Below, one piece after another: positions 40,449 through 41,108 of a DNA stretch of 41,108 nt. Every line of letters begins with the position of its first letter. Position 1 is the stretch's first letter. Source of the stretch: a bacterium HR37 (GTDB lineage: Bacteria; Desulfobacterota_D; UBA1144; Nemesobacterales; CSP1-2); contig BEIN01000022.1 in NCBI GenBank assembly GCA_002898375.1, positions 1 to 41,108 of the forward strand, in the 5' to 3' direction. Made by a program: the position numbers and the translations under genes. The notes below the pieces were generated by a model. That model did not search any database. It saw only the letters and a list, made by a program, of their open reading frames with translations, and was not told the DNA's origin.

Positions 40449-41108
40449 CTAAAACTCTCCCATTCCAGGAGGCATTGCTCCCGGACCAATGTCCTCTTTC
40501 TTCTTGGGTTTTTCTGCAACCAGAGCCTCTGTTGTTAACAGGAGTCCTGCAACACTTGATGCATTCTGTAGTGCTGTTCTTGCAACCTTGGCAGGGTCAA
40601 CTATACCAGCCTCAACAAGATCACAGAACTCAAGCCTTGCAGCATCAAAACCAAAAGCACCCTTCCCCTCCTTAACCTTCTCAACCACTATCGAACCATC
40701 CCAACCAGCATTGTTTGCTATCTCCCTTAAGGGCTCCTCAAGTGCCCTCTTAACTATATTAACCCCTGCCCTCTCTTCATCGTCCGCACCTTCAAACTCA
40801 TCAAGTGCCTTTATGGCTCTAATAAACGTAACACCTCCACCGGGAACTATCCCCTCCTCAACCGCAGCCCTTGTTGCATTAAGCGCATCCTCTACCCTTG
40901 CCTTCTTCTCCTTCATCTCCGCCTCAGTGGCAGCACCAACCCTTATTACAGCAACACCACCTGCAAGCTTTGCCAGCCTCTCCTGCAACTTCTCCCTGTC
41001 ATACTCACCAGTTGTCTCCTCAATCTGAACCTTTATCTGCTTTATCCTGGCCTCTATATCACTCTTCTTACCAGCACCACCCACTATCGTTGTATTATCC
41101 CTGTCTAT
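40449..41108 (-). CDS. groEL: Chaperonin GroEL, C-terminal part (partial)
   Basis: The open frame runs to the right edge, so 219 residues of the C-terminal half are present. [51 protein letters not shown], the [20 protein letters not shown] hinge and the ATP-domain end are all typical of Hsp60 chaperonins, which refold proteins in a GroES-capped double ring. The tail ends [10 protein letters not shown] rather than in the longer GGM repeat of many bacteria. The strong terminator at 40381-40416 ends the transcript. groES is presumably upstream, outside the window. Confidence 0.98.
   Translation of the reverse strand: MDRDNTTIVGGAGKKSDIEARIKQIKVQIEETTGEYDREKLQERLAKLAGGVAVIRVGAATEAEMKEKKARVEDALNATRAAVEEGIVPGGGVTFIRAIKALDEFEGADDEERAGVNIVKRALEEPLREIANNAGWDGSIVVEKVKEGKGAFGFDAARLEFCDLVEAGIVDPAKVARTALQNASSVAGLLLTTEALVAEKPKKKEDIGPGAMPPGMGEF

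Noticed and set aside
40489-41028. 179-codon open frame antisense to groEL
   Set aside because: Low-complexity shadow over a highly conserved chaperonin sequence.
1-41108. CRISPR arrays, tRNA or rRNA genes, insertion sequences, prophage
   Set aside because: No regularly spaced repeats, no cloverleaf with TTCGA-type arm, no rRNA core sequence and no transposase was found by eye. The single recombinase has no element context.

Overview
The window comes from a Gram-negative bacterium. It encodes a beta-barrel outer-membrane protein ending in tryptophan, two lipoproteins, a TatA component and a periplasmic-type LysM protein. Arginine is written mostly as AGA/AGG and isoleucine often as ATA. NurA, a HAS-barrel protein, a DUF62 SAM hydrolase and AT-rich short leaders are also present. 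Together these suggest, without proving, a thermophilic or deltaproteobacterial / Thermodesulfobacteriota-like lineage. No rRNA, tRNA, CRISPR array or insertion sequence was seen. No gap between genes exceeds 300 bases.

Region 1 (1-6009, all minus) is a signalling operon. A sigma70-type promoter (5981-6009) leads into a cyclic-di-GMP-I (GEMM-I) riboswitch (5864-5966). Next come a membrane sensor kinase and a receiver-PAS-kinase-receiver protein whose last receiver has lost its phosphoacceptor aspartate. Two small zinc-ribbon proteins, an unknown protein and a DUF192 protein follow. A TPP-dependent acetolactate-synthase-like gene runs off the left edge.

Region 2 (6026-9488, minus) pairs a coiled-coil outer-membrane barrel gene with a fusion of a PilZ (c-di-GMP-binding) domain to a PLP-dependent alpha-oxoamine synthase. 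A c-di-GMP RNA sensor and a probable c-di-GMP protein effector therefore lie next to each other.

Region 3 (9579-19059, minus) is mostly housekeeping: PfpI/DJ-1, AroC, a sugar-nucleotide epimerase-like protein, RlmD-type methyltransferase, QueA, ArgG, an unknown protein, PgeF, RluD and a helical-repeat protein.

Region 4 (19200-31466, mixed strands) starts with a sigma54 promoter driving an unknown gene. It then holds a SAM hydrolase, a metallo-beta-lactamase-fold hydrolase, a stand-alone tyrosine recombinase, MeaB, an exported-looking Pcm, a receiver-SWIM zinc-finger protein, a LysM protein, RNase G, a lipoprotein, a glycosyltransferase, a hotdog thioesterase, NAD-type isocitrate dehydrogenase and methylmalonyl-CoA epimerase. 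MeaB and the epimerase point to a methylmalonyl-CoA route; the mutase is not in the window.

Region 5 (31513-41108) holds TatA, an NtrC-type sigma54 activator with its sensor kinase, a thiolase-DUF35 fusion with serine at the catalytic cysteine position, a small HELGH lipoprotein, a BtrH-N-like protein with a HAD phosphatase, a NurA/HAS-barrel pair without a HerA ATPase in view, and the 3' part of groEL with a strong terminator.

Several genes (aroC, meaB, the thiolase fusion, the BtrH-like gene, a lipoprotein) have a good -10 element only 6-9 bases before the ATG and little or no Shine-Dalgarno. This suggests leaderless transcripts are common in this genome.
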